Below are positions 1 to 8,548 of a DNA stretch of 64,000 nt, one piece after another (position 1 is the stretch's first letter; every line of letters begins with the position of its first letter). Under the pieces are notes generated by a model. It had not been told where the DNA came from. It made no database searches and saw only the letters and a list, made by a program, of their open reading frames with translations. Made by a program: the position numbers and the translations under genes. Origin of the DNA: Flavobacterium alkalisoli. GTDB lineage: Bacteria; Bacteroidota; Bacteroidia; Flavobacteriales; Flavobacteriaceae. The stretch spans positions 2,914,001 through 2,978,000 of the forward strand of contig NZ_CP042831.1 in NCBI RefSeq assembly GCF_008000935.1. The letters are read 5' to 3'.

Positions 1-81
1 AAATTGTTGATATAGCAAAATGCTTATAACAAACAACATCTAAATTGTTAGTTTTTAAATTTTTTGTTGGTTGAGTAACAA

Positions 82-1332
82 TTATTCGTTTGTAATCATA
101 ACCTTTAAAGGGGTAGGATCATGAGAAAAACTAAATGTGAGATAAAACGAAGCTTTAATTGTAATAACTGATTCTTCAGGTAATACAGATAATAGCTCAA
201 AAGCGCTCTCACTTATTGTATTACCATTAATTGAAAGTGTTTCGTTTTCTGATAGACTGATCTCAAATTGTTCCACTATTTGTGGAGCAAGAGTATTTTC
301 AGCATCGTCAACCCTTATATCAATTATTGCATCTTTCAATTCTTCTAATTTCATTTTCAAAATACAATCAGAACATCCTTTTCCGTTTACGGTAATTTTT
401 TTAGGCCTTGTATCCCTTTCTTTTATATACAATACCTCCTGAGTACGAATTACCGAATCGTTTTTGTTTATTATTTCAAAATCCAGGAAGATTTTGTCTT
501 TCTTAATTTTACTTACGTTTATAACATAAGTACTGTCATGTAACATTTTAAGCCCTTTACCTTTTACTTTAAATGATTTTGCTTCAGGCACACGTATATT
601 TAAGGTATTTTCTATTCCCCTGTAAACAATATCACTGCCATATTGTGTATATACTTCCGGTAGTGGGATATTGAAGTTTTCAGGCTCTATTATTTCTATC
701 TTTAAAGGAGGTATAGGCCTCAATCTATAACCATAGGGAGTGTGTTGATGAATATTAACTAAAACTTCAGTACCTACAGGAATATCTTTAATGGATTCGA
801 AAGCTTTTTCAGTCATTTTACTTCCATTTATCCATATTCTTTCTTTTCCTTTTACATATACTTCAAATGAGCGTATTCTGAAGAAAGTTGAGTCTGGCGT
901 AAAAGCAAGATTATCAATTACTATATTAAGATTAAGCTCTTTTAGCTGAGATAAAGTCATCTCACAGGCTCCTCTATAATAGCTACTCAATATATTTGCT
1001 CTTGGTGTAGAAATTTCCTTTACTTCAAATTCTTTGTACTCGTTTATTATACTGTCATTTTCAAGCGTCGCTTCAATATTTATTTTGACTATCCGTCCTT
1101 GAATACCATTAACATTTAACAGATAATTACCTAAAGAATCTTTCTTGGTTAGCTTACCACTACTGGTAGCTTTATACGATTTTGCTCCCGGCACGGCAAT
1201 CTTAATAGGGTTGCTTATACCTCTGTAAACTATGTTTGATTTTTCTACAGAAATAACAGAGATGTTAGTATCCTGCGCGGTTAAGAGTTGACTGGTAAGA
1301 AATAAAAACAAAAAGAAAAATGTTTGTTTCAT
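82..1332 (-). CDS. Secreted protein with two GldM-like D3-D4 repeats
   Basis: A 416-residue exported protein. Residues 1-20 form a signal peptide (charged start, Phe/Leu core, ending TAQ). The body holds two copies of a unit that opens with NIVYRGISNPIKIAVPGAKS and, in the second half, DIVYRGIENTLNIRVPEAKS. This resembles the periplasmic third domain of the gliding/type IX secretion protein GldM (VYRGVxNPxxIxVPGV), and each copy is followed by a GldM D4-like stretch (F.VKEI.TPR...; INGSKMTEKAF.. and INGNTISESAF..). Unlike GldM there is no N-terminal membrane anchor with its own periplasmic helices. Start: ATG at 1332; the frame reaches a TTG at 1353, but that TTG lies inside the -7 promoter box. 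Role unknown; it might be a scaffold or decoy related to type IX secretion (inference). No partner gene lies beside it. Confidence 0.72.
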   Translation of the reverse strand: MKQTFFFLFLFLTSQLLTAQDTNISVISVEKSNIVYRGISNPIKIAVPGAKSYKATSSGKLTKKDSLGNYLLNVNGIQGRIVKINIEATLENDSIINEYKEFEVKEISTPRANILSSYYRGACEMTLSQLKELNLNIVIDNLAFTPDSTFFRIRSFEVYVKGKERIWINGSKMTEKAFESIKDIPVGTEVLVNIHQHTPYGYRLRPIPPLKIEIIEPENFNIPLPEVYTQYGSDIVYRGIENTLNIRVPEAKSFKVKGKGLKMLHDSTYVINVSKIKKDKIFLDFEIINKNDSVIRTQEVLYIKERDTRPKKITVNGKGCSDCILKMKLEELKDAIIDIRVDDAENTLAPQIVEQFEISLSENETLSINGNTISESAFELLSVLPEESVITIKASFYLTFSFSHDPTPLKVMITNE

Positions 1333-1350
1333 AATGTGTAAGGTTTGAAA

Positions 1351-1358
1351 CAAACATA
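1351..1358 (-). promoter_or_regulatory. -7 promoter box TATGTTTG for the GldM-like gene
   Basis: It matches TAnnTTTG at 8 of 8 positions. Transcription would start a few bases downstream, leaving a leader of about 14 nt before the ATG at 1332. No clear -33 TTTG was seen. Confidence 0.6.
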
Positions 1359-1365
1359 CGTAAAA

Positions 1366-2103
1366 TTAGTTTTCTATTTCTTTATATGTAGCCCGATGAA
1401 GTATTATCTTGTTCTTCTTTAAGAATTTAGGCATATCAAATCCGGATTTTTTGTATGATGCCATTACCTGTTGTTTCGCGTTTTCAATAGCTTCCTCATT
1501 TTCCCAAGCCGCTATGGTAACATAATTAAAGCTACCATCTCCTACAGTTTTTTCATAAGCATGGTCTTCAATAAATCCGGGTAAGGTTTTAAGCAAATCC
1601 CTGTTTATTTTTACACGGGTCAAAAAATCTGCTTTTGCATTGTCAGGGACCGTAAAAGTATCTATAAATAGTATCGGAACCGTTTTATTAGGTCTAGGTC
1701 GTTCTTCTCTTATTTCAACACTGCCGTTTACAGAAAAAACAGGTGTTTCTTTTGCTAAGATTATAGCTTCATCTTTATTTGCAGCTTTGATTTTTACTAT
1801 GGCTCCTACAAAATTACCTTCGGATGTAAAGTCGGTTTCCTTACTGTAGTTTTGCTCCACAATTATGGCATTGGGCTGATACACATTTGCAGAGATATAA
1901 ATATCTCTTTCTTTCCAGTTTTTAAGCACGGCCTGCCATTGTTGCTTAAGTTGTTCGTTTTGCTTATCAGAATAATTAATAGCAGGGTAGTGGAAAAACA
2001 GAGTGTATTCGTTCATGGTTTTTTGATTTACAGGTTTATCATTTTGTGCAGTTAGTTGTTGGATGCCCAATAGGTATACCAACATTAAAAATTTTGTTTT
2101 CAT
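1366..2103 (-). CDS. Exported YCII-like / antibiotic biosynthesis monooxygenase-like protein
   Basis: 245 residues with a signal peptide (MKTKFLMLVYLLGIQQLTAQ). The N-terminal half resembles YCII-related domains (KIKAANKDEAIILAKETPVF followed by GSVEIREERPRP). The C-terminal half resembles the ferredoxin-like ABM fold (FIDTFTVPDNAKADFLTRV, LKTLPGFIEDHAYEK, YVTIAAWENEEAIENA). Both are small dimeric alpha+beta folds, so a fused pair may form an internal pseudodimer. No catalytic residue can be named with confidence. It has its own promoter at 2124-2131 and lies 33 nt upstream of the GldM-like gene on the same strand. Substrate unknown. Confidence 0.7.
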   Translation of the reverse strand: MKTKFLMLVYLLGIQQLTAQNDKPVNQKTMNEYTLFFHYPAINYSDKQNEQLKQQWQAVLKNWKERDIYISANVYQPNAIIVEQNYSKETDFTSEGNFVGAIVKIKAANKDEAIILAKETPVFSVNGSVEIREERPRPNKTVPILFIDTFTVPDNAKADFLTRVKINRDLLKTLPGFIEDHAYEKTVGDGSFNYVTIAAWENEEAIENAKQQVMASYKKSGFDMPKFLKKNKIILHRATYKEIEN

Positions 2104-2123
2104 ATCAGTTTATTTAGCTTATA

Positions 2124-2131
2124 CAAAGCTA
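2124..2131 (-). promoter_or_regulatory. -7 promoter box TAGCTTTG
   Basis: Full match to TAnnTTTG, about 20 nt upstream of the ATG at 2103, giving a short leader of about 16 nt. Confidence 0.6.
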
Positions 2132-2170
2132 GCCGCTATAAAAACCCTGTAATTGTAAAAAATCATTGAA

Positions 2171-2944
2171 TTACCACCATTGACCGGAAGTAAAGAAGTC
2201 CTGAGGTGCTTTTCCTGTAAATAGTCTGAAGTCTTTTATAAAATGTGACTGATCGTAATATCCGGCATCAAAAGCTATGGTGGTTAAGCTTGTATTTTCT
2301 TTATGGTTGCTAATAACATTCCTTAAGCGAATAATGGATGCAAACTGTTTTGGCGAAGTGCCTGTTATTTTACGGAAACGTTTCTCAAGAGGATCCCTGC
2401 TTATAGGTAAAGACCCGGCAAGTTCGTTTATCCTTATATTTCCTTTGGCAAGTTGTATTCTTTTTATGGCCTCGTGTATTAAGCTGTCCTTCTCATTATT
2501 CTTAACTAGGGTCATAAGAAAGCCATCAAGTATCAATACAGCCTGATAATAATTGTCAGCTTCGGCTATTCTTTCCTCAATTTCTCTTACTATAGAATTT
2601 CTAACAAGATTATCTAAAGACACTGTGTGTGAAAACAGCTCGTGCATGGGATCTTTAAAAAGGGCAGAGGCTCCACCTTCCTTAAATTTTACCAACAGAG
2701 TAGCAGTATCAGCGGAGTAATTAAATTGACGTACGCCTTTGCGCAATCCGCTAACCGAGCTGGATGTTATGGTATTAACTGTATTGTTATGAATAAAACT
2801 AACTTTCCCCCTTAACCTGAAAGCTATTACTATTGAAGTGTCAGGAAGTGTTGTAGTATTCATCCCTTCCATACTTTCAATAACCATGTAACCTTTTATG
2901 TAAGGTTTTAATGAAGGAGAAGGAGAAAAGTTGTTGATTTTCAT
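2171..2944 (-). CDS. AraC family transcriptional regulator
   Basis: 257 residues. The C-terminal third carries the double helix-turn-helix of AraC/XylS regulators: the first helix pair around RINELAGSLPISRDPLEKRF, the second ending in AFDAGYYDQSHFIKDFRLFTG followed by APQDF. The N-terminal part (SPSPSLKPYIKGYMVIES, TLPDTSIVIAFRLRG) looks like the DUF6597-type sensor domain common in Bacteroidetes. Target genes are unknown; the YCII/ABM gene directly downstream on the same strand is a candidate, but it has its own promoter. Start ATG 2944 fits the -7 box at 2962-2969. Confidence 0.88.
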   Translation of the reverse strand: MKINNFSPSPSLKPYIKGYMVIESMEGMNTTTLPDTSIVIAFRLRGKVSFIHNNTVNTITSSSVSGLRKGVRQFNYSADTATLLVKFKEGGASALFKDPMHELFSHTVSLDNLVRNSIVREIEERIAEADNYYQAVLILDGFLMTLVKNNEKDSLIHEAIKRIQLAKGNIRINELAGSLPISRDPLEKRFRKITGTSPKQFASIIRLRNVISNHKENTSLTTIAFDAGYYDQSHFIKDFRLFTGKAPQDFFTSGQWW

Positions 2945-2961
2945 TTCCTGTAAACTTTATT

Positions 2962-2969
2962 CAAATTTA
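2962..2969 (-). promoter_or_regulatory. -7 promoter box TAAATTTG
   Basis: Full match to TAnnTTTG, 17 nt before the ATG of the AraC-type gene. Confidence 0.55.
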
Positions 2970-2982
2970 CAAATTATACTTT

Positions 2983-3444
2983 TTAAGCCATTAAAACTTT
3001 AAGCCTTTCTGATAATGAGCTAACTAATATTTCGCTGTTTTCCAGTGGTATGGCAATTTTTTCAAACCATTCAGGATGATTATCCCTTTTGCCTGTAAGC
3101 AGGTTTATGTGTGTGAATTTTGTCCATAAAATGGCTTTGATATGGGTTTCGTTTTCATCCCACATTGTCATTTCTACCAGTAATGAATCATTACCATACT
3201 TCATCAGGTTAGATTTAATACATACCTGTTCGCCATAATTGGCAGGATTAAGGTAAATTATTTCGTGTTTGTTTACCATCCATCCTGATCCTTTACTGTA
3301 AAGATAAGTCATGCTTATATCGTGAAATTCTTTTAAATGATCTTCACGGGCGTTAAGCATATAATCTATATAACCTGAATTATTAAGGTGCTTAAATGAA
3401 TCGCAGTCGTTAAACCTGATTTTGTAAAATGTTTTTAGTTCCAT
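2983..3444 (-). CDS. Hotdog-fold acyl-CoA thioesterase-like protein
   Basis: 153 residues from ATG 3444. The frame is open 60 bases further to 3504, but the extension is unlike the family, and the family normally opens a few residues before the motif FYKIRFNDCDSFKHLNNSGY seen here. That motif (R.x.D.D.x.x.H.N) is the 4-hydroxybenzoyl-CoA thioesterase type: the Asp and the H-x-N segment form the active site in this superfamily. Later segments YLNPANYGEQVCIKSNL and KAILWTKFTHINLLTGK fit the hotdog strands. Expected cytosolic, hydrolysing an acyl-CoA or acyl-ACP; substrate unknown. It lies between the AraC and Crp/Fnr genes on the same strand. Confidence 0.82.
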   Translation of the reverse strand: MELKTFYKIRFNDCDSFKHLNNSGYIDYMLNAREDHLKEFHDISMTYLYSKGSGWMVNKHEIIYLNPANYGEQVCIKSNLMKYGNDSLLVEMTMWDENETHIKAILWTKFTHINLLTGKRDNHPEWFEKIAIPLENSEILVSSLSERLKVLMA

Positions 3445-3515
3445 AATTGTTTCTTTTTTGATGAAAACAAAGTTGGAACAGTACAAATGCTTTTCCTTTG
3501 ACATTTATCAAAAAA

Positions 3516-4097
3516 TCAGTTTTTGGAACGTATACGGCTTAATGTTTCCTGAGTTATACCCAGATAGGAAGAAATGAGTCCGAGTGAAACCCTTTGCAAA
3601 AGGGTAGGATTGTTTTGTACAAGGTTATTATAACGTTCTTCTGCTGAACGAAACTGAAGATCGCTTAATCTTTGGTGCATGCCTACAAGCTCGTTAGTAA
3701 CCACAAAACGTCCCAGTCTTTCTATATCATGATAATCGTCATATAGTTTTTCCAGTTCGGTGTATGGCATAGACCAAATAATGGAAGCTTCTAAAAGCTC
3801 AATCTGTCTGTTGTCTGGCACATTGGTTATAGATGCCGGCATAGAACAGGTAAACGTATTTTCTATGCAAAACTTCTCAGTTATTTCTTTGCCGTCTTTT
3901 ATATAAAATGTACGGGATAATCCTTTTTCTATATAATATACATGCCTGCAGATATTACCCAAAGGTACTAAAACATGCCCTTTAGGAAAATGTTCTTTTA
4001 CCATTACAGAAAGAAGTGCCGATTTACTTTGCGGGCTTACTTTTACAAAAGGGGAGACGCTGTCAAAAAAACTGACTTTCTTTTCTGTTTTTAGCAT
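3516..4097 (-). CDS. Crp/Fnr family transcriptional regulator
   Basis: 193 residues. The N-terminal two thirds form a cyclic-nucleotide-binding-type beta barrel (FPKGHVLVPLGNICRHVYYI, EKGLSRTFYIKDGKEITEKF). The C-terminus holds a short winged-helix (ISSYLGITQETLSRIR), the usual recognition helix of this group. It has no obvious Fe-S cysteine set of the FNR type, and a cAMP-phosphate Arg/Ser pair is not evident, so the ligand is unknown. It has its own promoter (4120-4127) and is separated from the next upstream gene by a terminator. Confidence 0.88.
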   Translation of the reverse strand: MLKTEKKVSFFDSVSPFVKVSPQSKSALLSVMVKEHFPKGHVLVPLGNICRHVYYIEKGLSRTFYIKDGKEITEKFCIENTFTCSMPASITNVPDNRQIELLEASIIWSMPYTELEKLYDDYHDIERLGRFVVTNELVGMHQRLSDLQFRSAEERYNNLVQNNPTLLQRVSLGLISSYLGITQETLSRIRSKN

Positions 4098-4119
4098 AGC
4101 AGTAATTATTTGGATAACT

Positions 4120-4127
4120 CAAAGTTA
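4120..4127 (-). promoter_or_regulatory. -7 promoter box TAACTTTG
   Basis: Full match to TAnnTTTG, 22 nt before the Crp/Fnr ATG at 4097. Confidence 0.55.
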
Positions 4128-4134
4128 CACAAAT

Positions 4135-4158
4135 AAAAAACCTCCCGATTGGGAGGTT
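4135..4158 (-). terminator. Terminator after the RsmB-type gene
   Basis: Perfect 8-bp stem (4139-4146 with 4151-4158) and a 4-base loop. On the minus strand it is followed by a run of six T. It lies 5 nt past the stop codon of the methyltransferase gene. Confidence 0.85.
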
Positions 4159-4162
4159 TAAA

Positions 4163-5377
4163 TTATTTTTTTCTTTCAAGAAGTGCCATATAGAATCCGT
4201 CAAATCCGGATTCTGAAGCCAATACTTTATTTTCTTTTATGAAAGTGAATTGTTTACCAATTTCTGTAGTAAGGAAGTGTTTTACCTGCTCTTCATTTTC
4301 AGAAGGCAATACCGAACACGTTGCATAAACCATTTTACCTCCAGGCTTTACTATCTTAGAATAGCTTTCCAATACTTCTCTCTGTGTTTTCTTGATGTTA
4401 TCTATAAACTCAGGTTCCAGTTTCCATTTACTGTCCGGATTACGTTTTAGAACACCAAGCCCGCTACAAGGCGCATCAATAAGAACCCTGTCTGCCTTTT
4501 CATGAAGTTTCTTAATAGTTTTGGTGCCTTCAATTACACGGTAATCTATATTGAAAACACTATTTCTTTTTGCACGCAGCTTTAATTGCTTTAATTTACT
4601 TTCATAAATATCCATAGCAATAATCTGTCCTTTGTTATCCATCATAGAGGCCATGTGCAGCGTTTTACCTCCCGCACCTGCACAGGTATCAACCACTCTC
4701 ATACCGGGTTCTACTTCAAGAAAACGTGCCACAAGCTGAGACGATGCATCCTGAACTTCAAAAAGCCCGTCTTTAAATGCCTGTGTAAGGAATACATTAG
4801 CACGCTCTGTTAATACAAGCGCATCCGGATATTCCTTAAGAAATTCGGTTTCTATATTGCTGTCCATTAAAATGGCACGAAGCTGTTCTTTTGTAGTTTT
4901 TAGGGTGTTAACACGAAGTATAACTTTTGCCTGCTCGTTTTGTGCGGCAAGTTCCTTTTCCCATTTCTTTTCACCAAGCTCTTTAACACCAAGCTCATCC
5001 ATCCAGTCAGGAATAGACTCACGGTATTTTCTTACTTTAGAAAGCTCATCAAAACGGCCTTTTATACGTCGTACCGGAGTTTCTTCAAAATATTTCCAGT
5101 CTGGTAGGTTATACCCGCGAAGAACAGCCCAAACGGCAAATATTCTCCAAAGGTTATCTCTGTTGTAAGGTTCTTTAACCTCTGCAATTTCTGCATACAG
5201 GCGTTTCCAGCGAACTATTTCATATATTGTTTCCGCAACAAATTTCCTGTCGTGGCTTCCCCAACGTTTGTCTTTCTTTAAAGCCTTTGCCACAACCTTA
5301 TCGGCATATTCTCCCTCATTAAATATAAAGTTAAGGGAGTCGATAACCGTAAACACTAAATTTCTGTGTAATCTCAT
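4163..5377 (-). CDS. rsmB: RsmB/NOL1/NOP2/sun family rRNA (cytosine-C5) methyltransferase
   Basis: 404 residues from ATG 5377. It uses S-adenosylmethionine to methylate a cytosine in 16S rRNA (C967 for RsmB), or possibly a related RNA position. Residues 1-130 are an alpha-helical NusB-like region. Residues 150-400 hold the Rossmann methyltransferase: SAM motif DTCAGAGGKT (230-239), DAPCSG (301-306, Cys304) and YATCSV (Cys354), the two cysteines of the m5C mechanism. The C-terminal GFDGFYMALL is typical of the family. The frame extends to a TTG at 5398, but that codon lies within the promoter box. Confidence is high for the family and moderate for the exact target base. Confidence 0.88.
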   Translation of the reverse strand: MRLHRNLVFTVIDSLNFIFNEGEYADKVVAKALKKDKRWGSHDRKFVAETIYEIVRWKRLYAEIAEVKEPYNRDNLWRIFAVWAVLRGYNLPDWKYFEETPVRRIKGRFDELSKVRKYRESIPDWMDELGVKELGEKKWEKELAAQNEQAKVILRVNTLKTTKEQLRAILMDSNIETEFLKEYPDALVLTERANVFLTQAFKDGLFEVQDASSQLVARFLEVEPGMRVVDTCAGAGGKTLHMASMMDNKGQIIAMDIYESKLKQLKLRAKRNSVFNIDYRVIEGTKTIKKLHEKADRVLIDAPCSGLGVLKRNPDSKWKLEPEFIDNIKKTQREVLESYSKIVKPGGKMVYATCSVLPSENEEQVKHFLTTEIGKQFTFIKENKVLASESGFDGFYMALLERKK

Positions 5378-5395
5378 TTTTGTGAATTGAAGCTG

Positions 5396-5403
5396 CAAAG
5401 GTA
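5396..5403 (-). promoter_or_regulatory. -7 promoter box TACCTTTG
   Basis: Full match to TAnnTTTG, 18 nt before ATG 5377. It supports that ATG over the upstream TTG. Confidence 0.6.
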
Positions 5404-5440
5404 TTATTTTTTAGCAGAAGTTTGTTAATGAAATTGGGTA

Positions 5441-6322
5441 TTATCCTTTCTTATACCTGTTTAAAAACTCACTTGGTGTTTCATTAGTTTTCTTTTTAAA
5501 CAACCGGGAAAAATAGGCGTAATCTTCATACCCCAGCATTTCGGCAACTCCGGCAAAATTATCCTGTTGTAAAATCAGTTCCTTTTTGGCTTCCAGTAAA
5601 ACCCTGTCGGTTATAACATCTGAAGTTGTTTTACCTGCTACTGCCTGTGTAATACGATTAAGATGCTTTGGTGTCATGTGCATCATCTCTGCATAAACGG
5701 CAGGAGATTTCTCTTTTACGAAATGTTCGTTAACTAAATCTTCCAGCTTAAGGAACTTACTGTAATAACTGTTATGGGTATCTAAAGCGGCTACCGGATT
5801 TTGTTTGGCATAAATACGGGTACATTCTATATATACATATTGAACCAGGTTAATGATGCGATGTTTTTTCAATATCTCATCTCTTTCATTTTCTTTCAGT
5901 ATTTGTTTAAAGAGGAGTGTTACGTCTTTAAACTCTTCGCCTTCAAGATAAAGGCATGGAGAGCTGTGCATACTATAAAAGAAAGGGAAGTTATTGATAT
6001 GATTCTGAGTATAATATAAATTATAAAATGCCTGTGTATGAAAGAAGATGTAGCCTTTAGTGTCTGGGGATAATTCCCAATGATGTGTTTGTCCCGGATT
6101 AAGAAAAAAAAGACTACCGGGCTTAACATCATAAACGGTAAAGTCAATTTCATGTATTCCTATGCCATGGGTAAATAGTATTGCCAGATAAAAATTGTGC
6201 TTATGAGGCAAAGCGATATCCTTATGGCTTGTAATAAGGTGATCTTCCAGTGTATTTACATAAAAATCCTCTAACCCGGTTTGTTTAAACTGACTGATAT
6301 CTAATATGGCTGTCTTCTTCAT
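5441..6322 (-). CDS. AraC family regulator with cupin sensor domain
   Basis: 293 residues. The N-terminal region has the cupin-like pattern HKHNFYLAILFTHGIGIHEIDF followed, after a turn, by PGSLFFLNPGQTHHWEL, typical of sugar- or effector-binding AraC sensors. The C-terminal AraC double HTH includes EMMHMTPKHLNRITQAV and AEMLGYEDYAYFSRLFKKKT. Effector and targets are unknown; the gene stands alone, with a divergent DUF983 gene on its left flank at 6415. The promoter is less clear: one 7-of-8 match lies in the divergent spacer. Confidence 0.9.
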   Translation of the reverse strand: MKKTAILDISQFKQTGLEDFYVNTLEDHLITSHKDIALPHKHNFYLAILFTHGIGIHEIDFTVYDVKPGSLFFLNPGQTHHWELSPDTKGYIFFHTQAFYNLYYTQNHINNFPFFYSMHSSPCLYLEGEEFKDVTLLFKQILKENERDEILKKHRIINLVQYVYIECTRIYAKQNPVAALDTHNSYYSKFLKLEDLVNEHFVKEKSPAVYAEMMHMTPKHLNRITQAVAGKTTSDVITDRVLLEAKKELILQQDNFAGVAEMLGYEDYAYFSRLFKKKTNETPSEFLNRYKKG

Positions 6323-6393
6323 GATTGCTTAATATGTCCTAAAAGTACAAATTATTGCGTAAATAAGCTATTGCCGTATTTTAATAGTTGCCG

Positions 6394-6401
6394 TAAATTT
6401 G
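6394..6401 (+). promoter_or_regulatory. -7 promoter box TAAATTTG with upstream TTG
   Basis: Full match to TAnnTTTG. A TTG at 6371-6373 lies 20 nt upstream, the expected -33 spacing. The leader before ATG 6415 would be about 9 nt. Confidence 0.65.
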
Positions 6402-6414
6402 AAATAAAAATAAG

Positions 6415-6783
6415 ATGTCAAAATTCACAGATATAGTAGAGGAAAAATGTCCTAAATGTGGACAGGGTAAAGTGTTTAAAAGCAAAGGGAGTTTGTTTCT
6501 TTTTCGTTTACCTAAAATGAATGAACATTGCGAAGTATGTGACCATAAGTTTTTAAGAGAACCCGGATACTTTTTTGGGGCAATGTATGTAAGTTATGGA
6601 TTAACAGTAGCCGAAATGATTGGTGTATACGCTATAGCACACTTTTTCATAAAAGATTTCGGTTACATGCTGGCACTTATAGCTTTTATGGCAGTAGCAC
6701 TCAGTATGTTTAATTTCAGGTTGTCGAGAATGCTTTGGATATATATGTTTGACAGTAAGGAAGAAAAAAAAGAGCAGGCTTAA
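6415..6783 (+). CDS. DUF983 zinc-ribbon membrane protein
   Basis: 122 residues. The N-terminal cytosolic part has two CxxC pairs (C12/C15 in CPKCGQGK and C39/C42 in CEVCDHKF) that would bind one zinc. Two hydrophobic segments follow (about residues 60-80 and 83-103), with a charged tail KEEKKEQA. This is the DUF983 layout; in some bacteria such genes sit near cytochrome oxidase genes, but there are none here. Function unknown. It is transcribed alone: strong promoter at 6394 and a terminator overlapping its stop codon. Confidence 0.88.
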   Translation: MSKFTDIVEEKCPKCGQGKVFKSKGSLFLFRLPKMNEHCEVCDHKFLREPGYFFGAMYVSYGLTVAEMIGVYAIAHFFIKDFGYMLALIAFMAVALSMFNFRLSRMLWIYMFDSKEEKKEQA

Positions 6784-6797
6784 CCTGCTCTTTTTTT
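6771..6797. terminator. Bidirectional terminator between convergent genes
   Basis: 8-bp stem AGAGCAGG (6771-6778) with CCTGCTCT (6784-6791); the stop codon of the DUF983 gene sits in the loop. T-runs follow on both strands, so it can also serve the minus gene ending at 6799. Confidence 0.88.
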
Positions 6798-6798
6798 A

Positions 6799-7326
6799 TT
6801 ATAGGCTTTTTAGAAACGCATCGAGCTCCCCGCTTCGATAGGCATTGCATAGCATGTTAAGTTTTTCGGTTTTGGCAACACGGTTGTCAGGATTATCTAT
6901 ATAACCGGCTACGAGTTCCCAAGTGCCTAGTTTTATATAATCGGTATTACCCGATTGTTCCTTGTGTTCTATGGTATATTTTGCCATACATGCCATATAG
7001 ATCCACATTAAAGGGTCATTGTCTTCAAATACCGCTATGGTATGGTCTACTGCAAAATTAAAGTCCGGACTATCCTGCATCCATCCTAATAAATATCCTT
7101 TACTGGCTTTAACTTTTTCATCGTTCACCTCGTTAACAGGTGAAGCTATAATAAAGTCGGAAGCCTGTAGTGCTGCTTTTTCAAATTCTTTGAGTTCGAT
7201 ACTTCTTGATACTGCAGCCGGTAGTGATTCAAGGGTAACAGGGTCAACCGTAGGTAGCTGAAGGCTTTGGGCATACCCTGAGCTGATGAGACACAGGAGT
7301 CCCATGGTCAAGATAACTTTTTTCAT
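6799..7326 (-). CDS. Exported protein of unknown function
   Basis: 175 residues with a clear signal peptide (MKKVILTMGLLCLISSGYAQ). The mature part looks mostly helical (ELKEFEKAALQASDFIIASP, WIYMACMAKYTIEHKEQ) and ends with a short helix (GELDAFLKSL). It resembles conserved Bacteroidetes secreted hypotheticals of about 170 residues; no catalytic motif is seen. It probably resides in the periplasm. Monocistronic, sharing a terminator with the convergent DUF983 gene. Confidence 0.75.
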   Translation of the reverse strand: MKKVILTMGLLCLISSGYAQSLQLPTVDPVTLESLPAAVSRSIELKEFEKAALQASDFIIASPVNEVNDEKVKASKGYLLGWMQDSPDFNFAVDHTIAVFEDNDPLMWIYMACMAKYTIEHKEQSGNTDYIKLGTWELVAGYIDNPDNRVAKTEKLNMLCNAYRSGELDAFLKSL

Positions 7327-7500
7327 TTTTGGTTGGTTTATGGTTACCAGTAAATATAAAATTTTAACACTATATACTGATAATGTGATAGTAATGATTA
7401 GTTGAAATGTTAAAAATGACCGATGAAATACATTTATGATAAAGTTTTAATTATGAAAGTTTATTGAGCAATTTTATTAATTTAGGGCTAAAATTAGCTT

Positions 7501-8547
7501 ATGAGAAAGATTTTACCTTTACTATTAATACTTGCCTTAGTTTCCTGTAAAGAGGAGAAAAAAGATTTTAAACCCTCATTTACTGAAGTAGAAACAGATA
7601 CATTACTTACAGACAGCATAAGTATACGTGCTATAACCACAGATAATGATAAGGTTTGGTATGCAGGTAGCAGAGGTAAATATGGTTATGTTTCGTTAGG
7701 GGAAGGAAAGGCTTTTACCGGAGTAATGGCTATGGAAAATGGTTTACCCGAGTTTAGATCTATAGCCCAGACCGAAACAGATATTTTTATTCTTAATGTG
7801 GGTTCGCCGGCAAAGCTATATAAAATAGCTAAAGACGGAAAGAGTAATAAAGTAGTATACACTGAAGAAGGAGAAAAGGTGTTTTATGACAGTATGCAGT
7901 TTTATAATGACAAAGAAGGTATTGCTATAGGGGACCCTACTGATGACTGTCTTTCTGTAATTATTACCAGAGACGGAGGTGAAAGCTGGAGTAAGTTATC
8001 TTGCGACAAACTTCCTGAAGTAGAGGAGGGAGAAGCTGCTTTTGCGGCAAGCAATACAAACCTCATTGTAAAAGGAGATAAGACATGGATTGTTTCGGGA
8101 GGTAAAAAATCGAGAGTGTATTACTCACCGGATAAAGGAAATAAATGGAAACAGTATAAGACACCTATAGTTCAGGGCACGGAAACTGAAGGGATATATT
8201 CTGCCGATTTTTATGATGAGAATATTGGTTTTGCCGTAGGGGGAGATTATACAAAACCGGATATGAACACAGGAAACAAGATTGTCACCGTAAAAGGAGG
8301 CAGGCGATGGAAGAACGTTGGTGACGGAATAGGTTTTGGCTATGCTTCTTGTGTACAGTTTTTACCAGATAGTGAAGGTTACGAACTGGTTACCGCAGGC
8401 CCTTCGGGAGTATTCTATTCTTATGACAGAGGTAGATCCTGGAAAAAAATATTAGATGATAAAGAGTTACATACCTTGCGTTTTGCTGACAATAAGACTA
8501 TTATAGCTGCCGGGCAAAACAAGATAATCAGGATAAAACTTAAATAA
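7501..8547 (+). CDS. Ycf48-like beta-propeller lipoprotein
   Basis: 348 residues. Lipobox LALVSC gives a lipidated Cys16. The body has repeated BNR/Asp-box-like strands (ITRDGGESWSKL, YYSPDKGNKWKQY, VKGGRRWKNVGDG, SYDRGRSWKKI), as in photosystem II stability factor Ycf48-type and sialidase-type propellers. Bacteroidetes members are often labelled oxidoreductase without evidence. It probably sits on the periplasmic or outer membrane face. No catalytic residues can be assigned. The upstream 170-base spacer shows only weak promoter matches. Confidence 0.82.
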   Translation: MRKILPLLLILALVSCKEEKKDFKPSFTEVETDTLLTDSISIRAITTDNDKVWYAGSRGKYGYVSLGEGKAFTGVMAMENGLPEFRSIAQTETDIFILNVGSPAKLYKIAKDGKSNKVVYTEEGEKVFYDSMQFYNDKEGIAIGDPTDDCLSVIITRDGGESWSKLSCDKLPEVEEGEAAFAASNTNLIVKGDKTWIVSGGKKSRVYYSPDKGNKWKQYKTPIVQGTETEGIYSADFYDENIGFAVGGDYTKPDMNTGNKIVTVKGGRRWKNVGDGIGFGYASCVQFLPDSEGYELVTAGPSGVFYSYDRGRSWKKILDDKELHTLRFADNKTIIAAGQNKIIRIKLK

Positions 8548-8548
8548 A

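Noticed and set aside
1..81. The left 81 bases as part of a gene or a repeat
   Set aside because: No frame, promoter box or clear hairpin is visible; it may be only the 3' flank of the GldM-like gene.
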